Counted from the first letter of the stretch, positions 1-14,540 are shown. The stretch: 64,000 nucleotides of DNA from Adiantum capillus-veneris (GCA_014529385.2 CM043965.1:60172433-60236432); one strand, 5' to 3'. Program-made: numbers and translations. Notes: generated by a model from the sequence alone, not told the origin.

Positions 1-1029
1 ATATCCTTCATGGCCAAAGAGCCAACTTTATCAAAATAAAAAATTATCAGGCCTTCTAACAAAAACCATGTAACTAAATCTTCACACATAGTGGATTTAT
101 TAGTATCCTCATTTGCTCTCTTCTTGATGAAACTATTCGATTTCTGTATAGAAAAATACGTTGTCTTGATCAAGTGGTATAAGTCTTGTACTTTCTTGAG
201 ATTTAGCCACTTCATTAATATAGTTTCTTTGTCATCTCTAGACAAATTTCGTGCCTACATAATTGTCATAACAAAATAACATGGTTTAAAAAGTGACGTA
301 TTATTTTTGTGAACATAATTAAGGCAATGTTTTTAGCTTTTATTGCATACCTGAAGTTCCAACACACATTGATTTTGATTCATTGAACATCCCCCATCAG
401 ATTTCTACTCCTAAAACAATTAAAGTCCACTCTTTTATTTTGTAGCCACATGCAAAAATATTTAAAGAATCTTATTCTTGTGAAGAAAAAAACCTTTTTC
501 TTTTTAAGCTTCAAAAACTTTGAAGCTTCATCTTTCTCCTTTAGTAGCTCTTCAATCTTAGAAGTAGCCTATAGAAGTGGGAAAACATGGCTTTTTTATA
601 ACATTAAAATTAAGTAGGGTAAATTTCATTAAATAAATATTCCATGTGAAGCGTCTTTAAATAGTACCTTGCGCTTTCGTGTGCTTTTTCTTTTCTGTTC
701 TTTGTTTTTACCACTTATAATTTGTGTCCTTCCATTGATTTTTTCCTTCACAAATTATTCAAGAAAAGAGTGCAATCAACAAAAAGTTTTAGAGTGAAAA
801 AAATACATGAATTAGAATTGTACCAGTTTTGTGATATGGTCTTCACACTCATCTAATTCATTGTTTACTTCCATATCCTTTTCTTGATAGCATTGGACAA
901 ACTCTTCTTCTTGCATGTAGTTTCTATATGCCTGCGCATTAAGCAATTGAATTTGGATATCTCACACACACATACACACATGCACACAAAACTAGCTAAA
1001 TTTACCTCAATTATTTCAATTGATATCTT
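1..1029. other. No gene recognised
   Basis: This AT-rich stretch holds only short open frames, the longest about 62 codons at 91-279 on the plus strand, with no recognisable motif or codon pattern. I see no RNA gene or transposon end. It may be intergenic or intronic sequence of the degraded locus to its right. Confidence 0.5.
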
Positions 1030-1062
1030 TGTGTGTGTGTGTGTGTGTGCGCGCGTGCATAC

Positions 1063-1127
<65 letters not shown>
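1030..1127. repeat. Compound GT/GA microsatellite
   Basis: A GT run (1030-1048), a short GC/GT interruption, a second GT run (1063-1086) and a GA run (1087-1127) follow each other directly. Read on the minus strand this is CT followed by CA, the same order as the other compound microsatellites in the window. Open frames crossing it on both strands are repeat artefacts. Confidence 0.97.
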
Positions 1128-1130
<3 letters not shown>

Positions 1131-1623
1131 AGTAAACCACACATACCTCATAAGCATCACTTTGTAAATCATGATTTTCCCATGGCATCTTAGGAATGTA
1201 TGCTTCCGTCTCTCTCTAAACACATAATAACAAATTTTATCATGATAGGTCATACATTATTGTTATTTTAAGATAGAAGTGCTTACATGAGTAGCTTGTG
1301 GTTGCTCTTCTTGTTCTTCAATAGATATACAAGTGGTTTCTTGTGCACAAGCATCCTTTAGCTATTCAATAACAACAAAAGCATTACTTTCTTCATCATT
1401 AGTTTTCATATAAATTTCCAATACCTTAGAGGATTAGTCACAAGTTTTGTGAGTGAACCATATTCTCCTAGCTCACTTTCTCCTTGTAGTTCACTTTCTC
1501 CTCCATCATTCTCATGAAATTCTTGGTTATCATCATCATCATCTTTTTCTTTTTCTATCTAATCTCATGAAAACATTTTGATTATACTTTGACATACTAG
1601 AAGTTCATTACTTAGAGAAAATC
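1128..1623. other. No gene recognised
   Basis: Nothing beyond short stop-rich frames is visible. The minus-strand reading of 1290-1560 is rich in acidic codons (GAA, GAT), which could be a decayed exon, but no continuous frame supports this. Confidence 0.4.
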
Positions 1624-2166
1624 CTACAAAATGACACATACCATTGGGGTGCTAGAAGATAATTCGTTGTTTGGTTTCTTTTTTCTCCATTTTTGTTTTG
1701 CCGCAAGAGACTTGATGGCCCATGTATAAACTTCTTCTTCTTTCCAATGATAATTTTGTTCAGGTACTATTACAGGCTTAAGCCCACCTTTATTTTTTCT
1801 TATTACATCGAACACAGTATTCTTTCTCTCCATGTTATTTCTAAGGTCTCCAAATGGCTTGTATTTGGCAAACCATCCTCTAACAAACCCATAGTTTGAA
1901 TAAAGAACTCTATGTTGGTTATTACCCTCTTCTAACAGGAAATCCCTACCATAGAGTTTATTGGGTTCTCTAAGCTTAGGAGGTAGAGGCCTAAACACCT
2001 GTTCATATATGATTGGGTCATATTTCTCATTGCTAGTAGTGTCAACACCTATAGAGATGCTAGATGGAGAAGAAACAACTCTCTTATTTCCAAGATGACT
2101 GGCCCTCCAAGAATCAAAAAAATTTGAGGGCCTCTTCATTAGAGAAAGACAGTAGTTGCTCCACAA
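1624..2166 (-). pseudogene. Unrecognised 180-codon reading frame, possibly the 3' exon of the neighbouring transposase locus
   Basis: A 180-residue frame with ordinary amino-acid composition and a basic C-terminal part (KQKWRKKK). It includes NYGFVRGWFAKYKPFGDL and a W-rich segment near residues 145-160. I do not recognise the family. It lies downstream of, and on the same strand as, the Tnp2-like transposase remains, separated from them by the 2.3-2.8 kb minisatellite. It could be a terminal exon with the repeat as intron, or an unrelated gene fragment. The end at 1624 is a stop; the start is not secure because an exon could begin inside the frame. Confidence 0.35.
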
Positions 2167-2282
2167 AGGATTGTGGATAACTCATATCTGAAAAGACAAA
2201 GCATTGAACACACACATGAGCAGCAAGACATTTAAGTAAAAAAGTTTATCTCAAAAATTATACACACACTTGTCATTAATTT

Positions 2283-2812
2283 ATGAGTACTATTTTAGAA
2301 AGACATGTAAAGAAAACTGTGACAATGAATACAACAATTGTCATGTATAAAATAATATGCATTTTAAACTACTTCTACAAGTATACTAGCCATGCTTGCA
2401 TACTAACAATAAGTACAATAATCTCCATCCATAAAGCAGGTCTCCCAGAAGTTCTAGCATACTCTATGATGAGGTTCTAAGAATGATATGCAAAGAACAT
2501 CGAAACAATGAAGCTAGCAATTGTCATCCATAAAGCAATACTCATTCTAAACTACTTCCATAGGTATACTACTTGCATAACAATGAATACAAAAATTGTC
2601 ATCCATGAAATAATAGTCATTCTAAACTACTTCCACAAGTATACTAGCATTCTAAACTACTTCCACAAATGTACTAGCCATGCTTGCATACCATATGAGT
2701 GAAGTTATACAGAAGATATGTAAAGAACACCATAACAATGAATACAACAATTGTCATCCATGAAGCAATAGTCTTTCTAAAATATTTCCACAAGATTACT
2801 AGCAGTGATTGA
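2283..2812. repeat. Degenerate 75-90 bp minisatellite, about six copies
   Basis: The motif 'atgaatacaacaattgtcat' recurs, followed each time by a stretch ending in 'aaactacttccacaagtata' and 'ctagccatgcttgcata'. Clear copies start near 2325, 2508, 2582 and 2738, with partial copies near 2401 and 2650. Units differ by point changes and small deletions. Three short plus-strand open frames in this interval are by-products of the repeat, not genes. Confidence 0.8.
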
Positions 2813-2933
2813 ATAAAAGGGGCTACCACAATTATATGTCTATGGAGAATTCCAAACAATAGGTATCCATCTAGCCGCCTGTCCAGGCTTTATAATCTTT
2901 TTTTGTATCCCAACTTCTCCATTTATGCTCCTC

Positions 2934-4051
2934 TCAGCAAACTTTATAAGTGTTTTGTTGATATGCATCATGCTCCAATAAAGAAAGCTTTGCCCTTTTC
3001 CTTTCGTAATCAGTCTCTCTAACAACAACATGTTGAATCTGTATTGCATTCTCGCTATTCAAGCACACTTGAACTATATCATGGACCTCCACCCATAATG
3101 GAACATTTCCACAACCTCCTTCCATTAACAAGCTATCACGCTGCCTCAAATCCTTCACCTCATAAGCAATGAGCCTCTGCCTCCTTGGTATTGGCAATGG
3201 AATAAATTTGTTAAGTATAGAGTAGATGGGCCGAACACAATCCCATGTGAAAGGCAAAGGGGCCTTCTCAAGCACACTCATTTGAGTAACTGGATCCATT
3301 AACAATTGCTATGAGTCCCCATTTCCCACAATGCATTGCTTGTAATACCGTCCACCAAAGAAAAGCATACACTTTCCATCAAACTGTGTTGAGAACAAGG
3401 ATGTTATACAAGCCTTCTAGTGACCTCTGTGTTCCACCGTTGCATCATCAGTATCCACCTTCACTATGACATTGGTGCCCACATTAAATATATCCCCTTT
3501 AAAGAGGAACTTTTGGTATGTCTTTACTTCCAAACATTTTAAGTACTGCTCTGGAATGTTCCAAAACTTCTTTCGATAAGTTTTCTCTTCACTAGTAGGA
3601 TCTCTATAAGTGCATCTCTTCTTTGATATTGCAACCCCCTTGAGAAGAAGATTTCTAGTCCATGGTGAATTGCTTCCATATTTTAATAGATCACTCCACG
3701 TAGATTTAGCCTTTTCAATTGAAGACACAACCAATAGCCCATCCATATGTGACAGAGAGCAATCATTTGATGGAGCATCTGCTAATAGCGAGCTGCTTTG
3801 AGAAAGAATCAATGCACAATGTAGGTCCTTCAAAAACCTTTCAGAAGGTAAGAGATTGTCACTATCACCAAGGATATCCTGAAAAGCTCTTGTGAAGAAC
3901 CTTCTCAAATAGAACTTTGCAAATGAAGCTTCATCCGCCATGTTATTTGTTTTGATGGAGCTGTATGCCTTTCCAAGACGCTCAAATATGTAACACCAAA
4001 AGAGGTCATGCAACCCACGGCGCAAGACATCATCAAGCATCTCACCATTAC
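2934..4051 (-). pseudogene. Tnp2-like transposase, C-terminal exon
   Basis: This exon starts directly after the intron acceptor at 4052 and reads through about 370 codons with two stops, near 3417 and 3307. The first part (3417-4051) is helical and contains SFAKFYLRRFFTRAFQ. The second part (2934-3305) holds PRRQRLIAYEVKDLRQRDSLL. The region after the DDE core is poorly conserved in Tnp2 proteins, so assignment rests on its splice connection to the core exon. Below 2934 the frame is lost. Confidence 0.55.
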
Positions 4052-4129
4052 CTATAAACAAGTTATCAAGAGATTATTCTCCTGAACAAATATATCAAAA
4101 TTATTGTTAACTAATCAAGATATACATAC
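4052..4129 (-). other. Intron of the Tnp2-like gene, phase 1, 78 bp
   Basis: On the minus strand the donor is TCTG|GTATGTAT and the acceptor is TTTATAG|GTAATGG. Removing these 78 bases joins ...EHVS to GNGEMLDD through one glycine codon split after its first base. Both flanking exons keep their frames, which is strong internal evidence for a real intron. Confidence 0.75.
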
Positions 4130-5243
4130 CAGATACATGTTCTAGAGGTGATGAGTTCGCACCAAAGATTTCTTCATTTCGAACTCTCCATGATTGTAGC
4201 AATGTCTTCACAACTTCTATGTCTTTCACAGACCATCCATGATCTCTACTATGGTTGTAGAAGCTGTGTGAAATGTTAATTAGCAAAAATCCCAAAACAT
4301 GCATTTCAGGAGGAATGCCACTAACAACTCTCAAAACATACGGTAGACACCACTGGATGAACTTTTGGTTCTCCTCTGCCTTGAAGCTTGCAAAGTAGAT
4401 GCTTGGGGAGTTAGGCCAACGTCCATATCGAATGGAGGTAGGTGCTGCCTTTTTAACAACACACACAACATCATCGATTTCTTTCTTCAAAGGAGCCTCA
4501 ACACTTTCAAAGAAATGTGAGATATATTTCTTGAATACATTCAATGATAAGATATGCATTGGGTCGTATACTAAATCTAGAGAGAGATCAAATCCATATA
4601 GATCATATAATCTCTAGAGTATGGACTCTCCTGAGAGACCAGCTTCTTTCCATGATGCTTCCTTTTCTTTGTCTGTGCAACACCGTTTAGCCTCATCAAG
4701 AACTTTTGTCATCTCCTCAACGGTCCTCTTTGAAGGTGGATATCTAGCTTGTCGGTGATTTTCATTATAGACGTATCGCCCCTCTTTTAATCCTATACCA
4801 GGTCGTACTAGAGTTGTTTGAGTTTTATCACGCCTGCAAAACTCTTGTCCTCTATTCTTGAAGAGGCCTATTTTGCATTGTGCCGGATGGTCGCCCGTAA
4901 CCATCATGACCATAGCGCGTAGCGTACATAGCTTTGAAAGACCTTGTTGATTGGCACCAAAGATCTTCTCTATGGGATAGTCATACAACACCTCCACACT
5001 ATTTAGATATAGGCTTTCAAGCTGATCTAGCAAAGGTTCCAAAAATGCCCCAAAAACTTCACCAAAAACCTTCATAATTTTCTTGCAACTTTGAGGGATA
5101 AACAAAACTGGCAAGATATCAATGGAAGACTTGATTCTTGGATTCAACACCATGACCTCTACTACCCCACAACTCTTTTGGGTTTTCTGTGATGTCTGAA
5201 TTCCATCCCAATGTAGCAACAATGCTACATTTCGAGGATCACC
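4130..5243 (-). pseudogene. Tnp2-like transposase, core exon
   Basis: It begins GDPRNVALLLHWDG, the usual Tnp2 'DG' strand, and continues through an LPVLFIPQ segment, then DYPIEKIFGANQQGLSKL and TGDHPAQCKIG followed by CRR. Next comes DLVYDPMHILSLNVFKKY, whose D-x-MH motif is a family hallmark. One TAG at 4614-4616 interrupts an otherwise continuous frame where a tryptophan would fit (TGG to TAG). The exon then runs to the donor at 4129. It is the most diagnostic part of the locus. Confidence 0.72.
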
Positions 5244-5328
5244 CTATTCACATGGCCACCCAAAAAATAAGTTTGGTTTGAAATCATGAGATCTTTAGAA
5301 AAAAAAACAATGTGATTCTTCTATGTAC
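5244..5328 (-). other. Intron of the Tnp2-like gene, phase 0, 85 bp
   Basis: The donor is CAAAAG|GTACATAG and the acceptor TGAATAG|GGTGATCC, both read on the minus strand. The upstream exon ends in frame at ...KRSLQK and the downstream exon starts in frame at GDPRNVA. The frame that fits the intron is the one carrying the FWDG motif, not the frame open across the intron. Confidence 0.75.
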
Positions 5329-6497
5329 CTTTTGTAGGCTCCTTTTACACACAATGTCCTCTTTACACTCGATGCAGACAAAGTTGTACTCTTCTCCCAC
5401 AACATTTTGAAGAGCTTTATAACGTCTACTGGTAGGAAAAGTAGTGTAAGACTTCTTGCAAAGAGGATTAGAGCAGACAATTGGTAGCTCATAAGATGTT
5501 GATGGATCCCAAAAGTCCTTGACTTCTTGGAATTTTTGTCCATCCCAAAAATCAGCAATGCTTCTTTGGTTGCTAATTGCATCTCCATTGAGCCATTTTT
5601 CTTTGTGCCTCCATAAACATAGTAGCTCGTGGCAATAAGTGCTACTCTTTGTAGCTTTATGTGAGGCCCGATGGGAATGTAGTCAAAGGAAAGCATTGAT
5701 TTCCTTGCTTTGGCACAAACTGGACACTTCTCGCAACATTCCAAGCAATCACGTTTAACTGAGACTCAATGATAATGATCCACCTTCACATGTGCACTTA
5801 AGAACCTCTCCTGTAAAGTTGTCCTCATTTCTTGGTTGAAGAAGCTTGGGTGGATGCTTGGCTACATCACTACCTGTGCAGATGCGATAGCGCAAGGAAG
5901 AAACCATGCCAAGACCTTTAAGCATGGTTTGCAATTGATCCCAACAAGCCGGAATTTGAATCCCTCCAAGGTCACCTTCCCATGTAGGAGGAAGTTGAAC
6001 TAATAGCCTAGCCATGCTTCTCTTGGAAGCATTTTTAATCACTCTAGCCCCCCCTAAGTCTCCAAATAGGATGCGAAGCATTCTATCTTGCACACCTATT
6101 GGTAGTTTATGTTCATCCCATAAATTTTGGAGCTCTAGTATCGTCTCAAATAGCTCCAAGTATAGAGGAGAAGATTGATTTTCTTCATTCTCACTAATAG
6201 ACATTGGCTCATCAATGATGTCATTGCCATCACCATCAAACTTAGAGACTTGAGCCTGATGTTCATCATTCTCTTCCATGTTTCCTTCTGAATCTAGTGG
6301 AGAAGATAAACCAAAACTATTTTTGAAGCTTTCAAAGTTATGTGCCAATGCTTGATGGCGATAATAGGTTGATGCATGAACTTGTCTACCACCTGCACAA
6401 TACATGCTACATGTGCACTATGTATTTCTTTGAGAATTGTTGGGCTTCTTGCCTTGTCCCATGGCTCGGGTAGGTGTTGCATTATGGGGTCCATCAA
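5329..6497 (-). pseudogene. Tnp2-like transposase, N-terminal zinc-binding exon(s)
   Basis: The minus strand reads CAGGRQVHASTYYRHQALA, a Cys/His segment like the start of Tnp2 proteins. An acidic linker follows (EENDEHQ..., ISENEENQ), then EDNFTGEVLKCTCEGG, ECCEKCPVC and FDYIPIGPHIKL. In another frame come IADFWDGQKFQE and paired cysteines in CSNPLC and CIEC. At least one frameshift lies near 5560-5650. The start of the protein is not secure; ATG codons at about 6405 and 6497 are both possible. Confidence 0.55.
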
Positions 6498-6538
6498 TGT
6501 GTTCGGCTAGATGGTTAATTGCTCTACTATCACTCAGG

Positions 6539-7269
6539 TCATTGGCAAGATCTAGTCTTTGTTCTAAAGCCATTTTTTGTTTTTTTGCTAATGGAAGGAT
6601 GGAGATTTCCTAGAACATCTTGTTGTTTGTGGTGATAAAAGGTACACTTGGTTACAAGGCACCAGCCATTGTTGGAATGCTTGCAAAGATAATTGCAATC
6701 ACACTTCCAAAACTGTGTTCTCTCCATAACTGTGAAAGAAAAATAACTAGCCATGTTTGTAATATTCATTAAGCTACGACACAACATGCTCTAAGAGAAA
6801 TAAACTATGGCTTTCCAAGAGGTACTAGCCCATTCATAAAACACAAATTCTCTCTCCATTACAAAGTTAAGCACTTCAATGCTCTGAGAAATAAACAAAC
6901 ATGAAAATACATAAATTACTTTAACTTCACAAGAAGTAAATGATCTCATAAAAGCATTCTTCTATGTAACTTATTTTGAATCTACCAAGGCTTTTCAAAA
7001 GTACAAAGTCGTTTTGCCCTAATGAGACGGATTATCATACTCATTCTATAGTGCATCAATGACAAAGGCATGTTTCCACCTCCATAGTGGGTCACTTTGT
7101 AATATTTGATTAGGCCTAACTTTTCTTTTGCCAACACTAAGTTTAAATTTCCATCACAATCAACCAAGTCGTCAAGAGTAATCTTTTGTAGATTCCAAAC
7201 TTTTTTCCTGTTAGAAAATAAGTTATATCTTATTTCTAGCCATAACACTTTTATCTCCGAGTGTTGCAA
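6539..7269 (-). pseudogene. Possible upstream exons of the Tnp2-like locus
   Basis: Two short frames, 6982-7269 (95 codons) and 6539-6787 (82 codons), lie on the same strand upstream. The second has a cysteine-rich stretch (CDCNYLCKHS, WCLVTKCTFYHHK) that could bind zinc. The first (KEKLGLIKYYKVTHYGGGNM) is unrecognised. They may be 5' exons or unrelated. Confidence 0.3.
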
Positions 7270-7556
7270 AAGATCTTGGCAATATTGTGATGCTAGATCT
7301 TCTCGTAGCTCACGAGAAAATGTTCGTAAAAAGAAAGCTCATTCTCCATCATTTTGAAGCCCACTGGACAAGTGATGTTAAAGAGACATTTTGAACTATC
7401 AACCAAAGAACAATGAAAAGAATCGTACGGATTTAGCATATTAGCATCTTTACAATCAAAACATTAGCATCTTTAACACAAAGCCATTAACATCTTTAAC
7501 AGATTTGATATGTCCCGACATGGGAAAGGAATTGTTTGTTTATGGGGACCAAAGTT

Positions 7557-8807
<1,251 letters not shown>

Positions 8808-9209
8808 GACGACGAGCGCGAGGCAAATCTCTTGCAGAGCGCAAGAAAGACGACGGCGCTCTCTCTCTCTCTCTCGTGATTTGCTAAGCACTCTCTTTTT
8901 GGGTGGCGGGAGGCTCAAATTGTGAAGTTTTTCTTTCTTGGCCTTTCCCGTTTAGCTCCTGAAATTTGAATTGCACTCACTTATGCTTTAGGCTCTTGTC
9001 ACACTAGGACACCCACCCAAGCTGACATGGCAAATTTTGGCTTCATCAATTGCACCACTCAACCATTGCATGATGTAAAACATCCCGACCTCTCGACACA
9101 AATCATTGTACAATTAAACCAAGGTTTCCCTACAATTAAAGTTTACCTCTAGATTTAAATTTGACGACGAGCTCGAGGCAAATCTCTTGCAGAGCGCAAG
9201 AAAGAAGAC

Positions 9210-9266
<57 letters not shown>

Positions 9267-9567
9267 GCGTGATTTGCTAAGCACTCTCTTTTTGGGTGGC
9301 GGGAGGCTCAGATTGTGAAGTTTTTCTTTCTTGGCCTTTCCCGTTTAGCTCCTGAAATTTGAATTGCACTCACTTATGCTTTAGGCTCTTGTCACACTAG
9401 GACACCCACCCAAGCTGACATGGCAATGCCTGGCTTCATCAATTGCACCACTCAACCATTGCATGATGTAAAACATCCCGTAAAACATCCCGACCTCTCG
9501 ACACAAATCATTGTACAATTAAACCAAGGTTTCCCTACAATTAAAGTTTACCTCTAGATTTAAATTT
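8808..9567. repeat. Tandem duplication of about 354 bp
   Basis: Unit 1 (8808-9161) and unit 2 (9162-9567) share the whole sequence from 'gacgacgag' through 'ctcttgcagagcgcaagaaa', a CT run, and 'gtttacctctagatttaaat'. They differ mainly by expansion of the CT run in unit 2 (9212-9263) and a local 12-bp duplication near 9480. Apart from those changes the copies are nearly identical, so the event looks recent. Confidence 0.93.
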
Positions 9568-9875
9568 GACGGTGAAAAAACCTACAAATTTTAAAAAAAT
9601 GAATAGTGTAATATAATGTAAAAACCTTCAAATTTAGTCAATTTATGTCTACTGATTCTTATACCTAGGTTTGACAAGTTTTTGGAAGAACGTTACTTTT
9701 AATCTAAGTCTCATCAACATCACAAACAAAGTCCTTAAGGTGGGAATACTTGAGTATAACAATAAGAAGAAAATGAGCTATAGGTGTTGTTGATAGCTTA
9801 GATTAGAAGAGAGGAGCTCGACCTAGGAAAGCCTATGCTTGCGCTCTAAAGAGATGACCATGTAGACGGGGGCTA

Positions 9876-10260
9876 GATTAGCCACTGAACTAGACAAAGG
9901 CGTTCAGGTTCTGCCACAGCTTTTCAAGGACATGGAGCAAGTGGCTTTCCCATTCGTTGGTGACCTCATTTCCTGGCTGTCATGTCCTGACATACTTACA
10001 AAGCGGCGCATGCGTTATCTCCAACATCGGATGGATGTCGTTGCGACTAGCATCATTGCCAAGCGCAAGCAAGCCATGATGCAGGATAATACTCCCAAAG
10101 ATGACCTTCTCCATGCCTTGCTCAACAAAGAAATTGAGGGCTTCATCACCATTGATGAGTTCAAGAGCATCGTAATGGTGCTCTTTGCTCCCATTATCTT
10201 TGTGGACATGAAATGCATGCTGCCCGCAAGATATGACATCCATGATGGTAAGGTTCTAAG
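9876..10260 (+). pseudogene. Cytochrome P450-like fragment
   Basis: The reading frame runs TELDKGVQVLPQLFKDMEQV, then a segment with paired basic residues, then AKRKQAMMQ and DDLLHALLNKE. It ends with TIDEFKSIVMVLFAP, which fits the end of helix G/H and the start of the I helix of plant P450s, probably of the CYP85 clan. The A/G-x-x-T oxygen-binding motif, the ExxR and the heme cysteine are absent. It is at most a small internal piece of a roughly 480-residue enzyme. It sits directly upstream of a LINE fragment, which may have interrupted the gene. A chance resemblance is possible. Confidence 0.4.
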
Positions 10261-10893
10261 CAGGGTTTTTTTTTGTCGTACGTGTCACAATAACTTCCAA
10301 AGATAGAGAACTTGGACAAACTTAATAAAAAGTTTCCCAATTCGTATATCATGAAGAGGCTGAAAAATAAAATCATAAGCCTTATCAAATTCAATCTTGA
10401 AGAACTTTTGGTGCTTTCTGAAGTGCACCACATTTGGCATACATATCGACCAGGGCAATGCGAAGCACGACATCTATTTTCAATAGCCTCTAACTAACAA
10501 TATCATCATGAATTTTGGTGTCCATATTAGCATCTTGTGTAGAGCCACATGATTCAAGATGCATGCATAGTTGATTGCATCTAGAGAGCAGTGTGTTCCA
10601 AGAGACACATATGAGACACATTAAAACAATAAACCAATGTAACATATGAGACCCTAAACATATGAGACACATTAAAACAATAAACCATTGTAGCATATGA
10701 GACCCATCACAATAGCCATCTTCTTCATCTTCATTACTATGCTATTATGCTATGCTAAGCAAGAAAAGTGATGATAAGGGAGGACCTTCATTGGATCATC
10801 ATGGGAGGACAGGCCGCAGTGATGGATGGGGGACATGGAGAAGCCTCTGGTCTCTATGATCTTGCGGCTCATTAGAGCCAAGGCCTCAATACC

Positions 10894-12250
<1,357 letters not shown>

Positions 12251-14039
12251 TGTGAACAATGATCATACACCACTCATTGCTCTCTCTCATGTATGTGACA
12301 ATACTCATTATACATTGAAATCTATAGCCACAACATTAAGTTGCATAATTTAATTCAAACTTTGCAAATTGTGTGGGCTTTTAAGGGTGCATGACATAAA
12401 GCATGGTGAGTGCCACTTAATGGTGAAGAATGATCAACATGTAAGTCCCATCGTAGGATATTTTCATGAATAGAAAAAGTTAACCTGGGCATCATAAGCT
12501 TTTGATGTATTGATTGCTTTTGATATACTTCATGCATCAGGTCCTAGAATTGAGCTTTTAAGTGTGAAACAATTGAAGAGAGGAGATGGAATTTGAAGAA
12601 GTGAAAGAGTAAAAAAATAGCAACCAACAATCAAAATACAAGTAAACTTACATAAGGATATATTCTCATTTTGGCCAAGATGTATGCAAATAGGTGATTT
12701 TGTTGCATAAGATCGGTGTAATTTCCTACCCTCAAAATGCACATATGTAAGTATATGGTGTGAGGAATCAGGACATCAACCACACTTAGCTAGATATGTG
12801 GTGTGTCTTCTAGAATCTCACTATGTTGTGGTAAATTCATTATAAATGACATGCCAAGGAATTTTGTTGAAAGCTTCTATAAGAGAGAACATGCTATTGG
12901 AGATCGAGGTAGTTGATTGGAATAGCTAGAATATTTGGTTCAAGAAAAGCTACATCATTGAGCTCTAGCTTGTGTGGAAAGAGTACTATGGTGGAGTTTG
13001 TATTAATATAGTGAAGCATTGAAACAGGTAACAAAGCTAGTCCATCAAAAGAAGCTTGCACGAACAATTGCTAGAAATTTGAAAATAGGGTAAAACTTGA
13101 AACCAAAAGGGTTTTTTTGTTGACAATCACTCATGCTATTACTTAGGCTTGGATGAAGTTTATGCAAGACTCAAAAAAGAAGTTGGCCTTGAGCTCATTA
13201 TTATACTTGCCAAACTTTGGCAAGTAGCTTCAACCAAGCGGTGTTGCTCAAAGAGTGCTAATATTTCTTGTAGCATAATATGGCACATGCAATTATGTTG
13301 AGGGTGATGGCATGTAGAGCTAAGGAAGGCATGACAAGTTGTTATATTTTATTCTAGAGCTCAATCCCTCTATCAACACCTTGGTCCTGCAAAGGCAATA
13401 CAATGTAACACAAATAAACACAAAAGAAGATAAAAGCTAATGTCAAAAGTTGAATTAGCTCTGCAAAAATAAAGCAGTTAGAATTGCTTGTGTTAGAGAC
13501 TAGTCCAAAAATAGTTAAGAAGTGCTTGCAATATCATGAACGATTTTGACTATATGGCAAGTGTAATGTAAATTATGGCTTGCAAGAAACCTTGCATCAC
13601 AACACATGCAGATGGATGCCTTAAAGCTTCATAACCCGCTCATTGCACTTGACTTGCTTTCTTTAGTACATTAAGCCAGTGTTTCAAGACATGGAGCCAT
13701 ACACTATCAAGCCACATTTGAGTTTCCTTAATACACTACTCTAAACATGCCTGAAGGGCCTATCTTTCCCCTTTTTGCAACTTCACCTAACTAGATATTT
13801 GTGCATGTTCACTAGAAGCTCATGATGTTAAGCACTCTATCAAATACAATGAGAAAGAATATAATGTCCTACATGATAAAATGTACAAAATGTTGTGCTT
13901 TTGTTAACAAACAGACTATCAGAAGAAATGTATAGGAAACCAATTCTAATCTTAGATTTTCATTGTAAATGCTTATCAGTAGATAGTTACCATGTTCTAA
14001 GTGTGAACTTGTATACTTGCTATTCAGTAATTGTGTTGG
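12251..14039. other. No gene recognised
   Basis: About 1.8 kb of AT-rich sequence with only short open frames on either strand. I noticed one small perfect hairpin (13207-13227, 'acttgccaaactttggcaag'). No motif, RNA gene or element end is visible. It may be a long intron or an old unrecognisable repeat. Confidence 0.5.
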
Positions 14040-14445
14040 ACCTAGGATTTGCTGGCTCTAACTAGTAACCACATAGCTACTATAAAAAAACTCTAGAGGC
14101 ACCTTGAGATTGCTTGTCCCCATCGAGAAATTCTTAACTTACCATATAGAAACTTAGAATTTTTCTCTTTGTAGCTAGCAACTCTACAAACTTACTATAT
14201 AGGAAACCCAACGGAGCTTATAAATTGCTAGTTTCATCTAACAATTACTAACTTACCATATAAAAAATTTGGAATTTCCTACTTGGATCTAGCAACTCCT
14301 ACCATTTAGAAAATCTAGAGGCACTTTGAATTTGCTAGTTCCATGTAGCAAACTACAACTCACCATATAGGAAATTCTGTAAAATAATAATTTTGCTAGA
14401 TCCATCTAGAAAAAAGCTCTAAAGCTTCTAGTTCTATCTAGGAAG
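14040..14445. repeat. Degenerate 57-60 bp minisatellite, six to seven units
   Basis: Alternating blocks repeat 'tgctagttccatctagcaa'-like and 'aacttaccatatagaaa'-like phrases. Unit starts fall near 14051, 14101, 14160, 14216, 14274, 14321 and 14382. Copies are strongly diverged (estimated 60-75 percent by eye), so the array is old. Confidence 0.7.
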
Positions 14446-14532
14446 TACACAAAACGCAATGGGTGTTGCTATATGGTAACATGTCCAAAGTTCCTTGTGA
14501 GAGCGCTTATTACAGGCAAGACACATGTGCCC

Positions 14533-14540
14533 CCCCCCCG

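Larger units (their letters stand above)
2840..7269 (-). pseudogene. Tnp2-like (CACTA/En-Spm superfamily) transposase gene, decayed
   Basis: Minus-strand segments read in order like a Tnp2-type DDE transposase. There is an N-terminal Cys/His region with a GRQVHASTYYRHQ motif, a CPVC...FDYIPIGPH segment, a 'FWDG' motif, a 'TGDHPAQCKIG...CRR' segment, and the DPMH motif followed by LSLNVFKKY. The order matches the family as I know it. At least two GT-AG introns (5244-5328 and 4052-4129) join the frames exactly, so this was a spliced gene. Several stops (for example at 4614 and 3417) and frame changes show it is inactive. I could not find CACTA-type terminal inverted repeats, so element boundaries are unknown. 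Alternatively it is a domesticated transposase gene that later decayed. Confidence 0.7.

Noticed and set aside
865-1253. Open frames on both strands across the GT/GA tract
   Set aside because: They consist mostly of dipeptide repeats generated by the microsatellite and have no other support.
13207-13227. Small perfect hairpin as a terminator or RNA gene
   Set aside because: A 10-bp stem in plant DNA is expected by chance and nothing around it supports a function.
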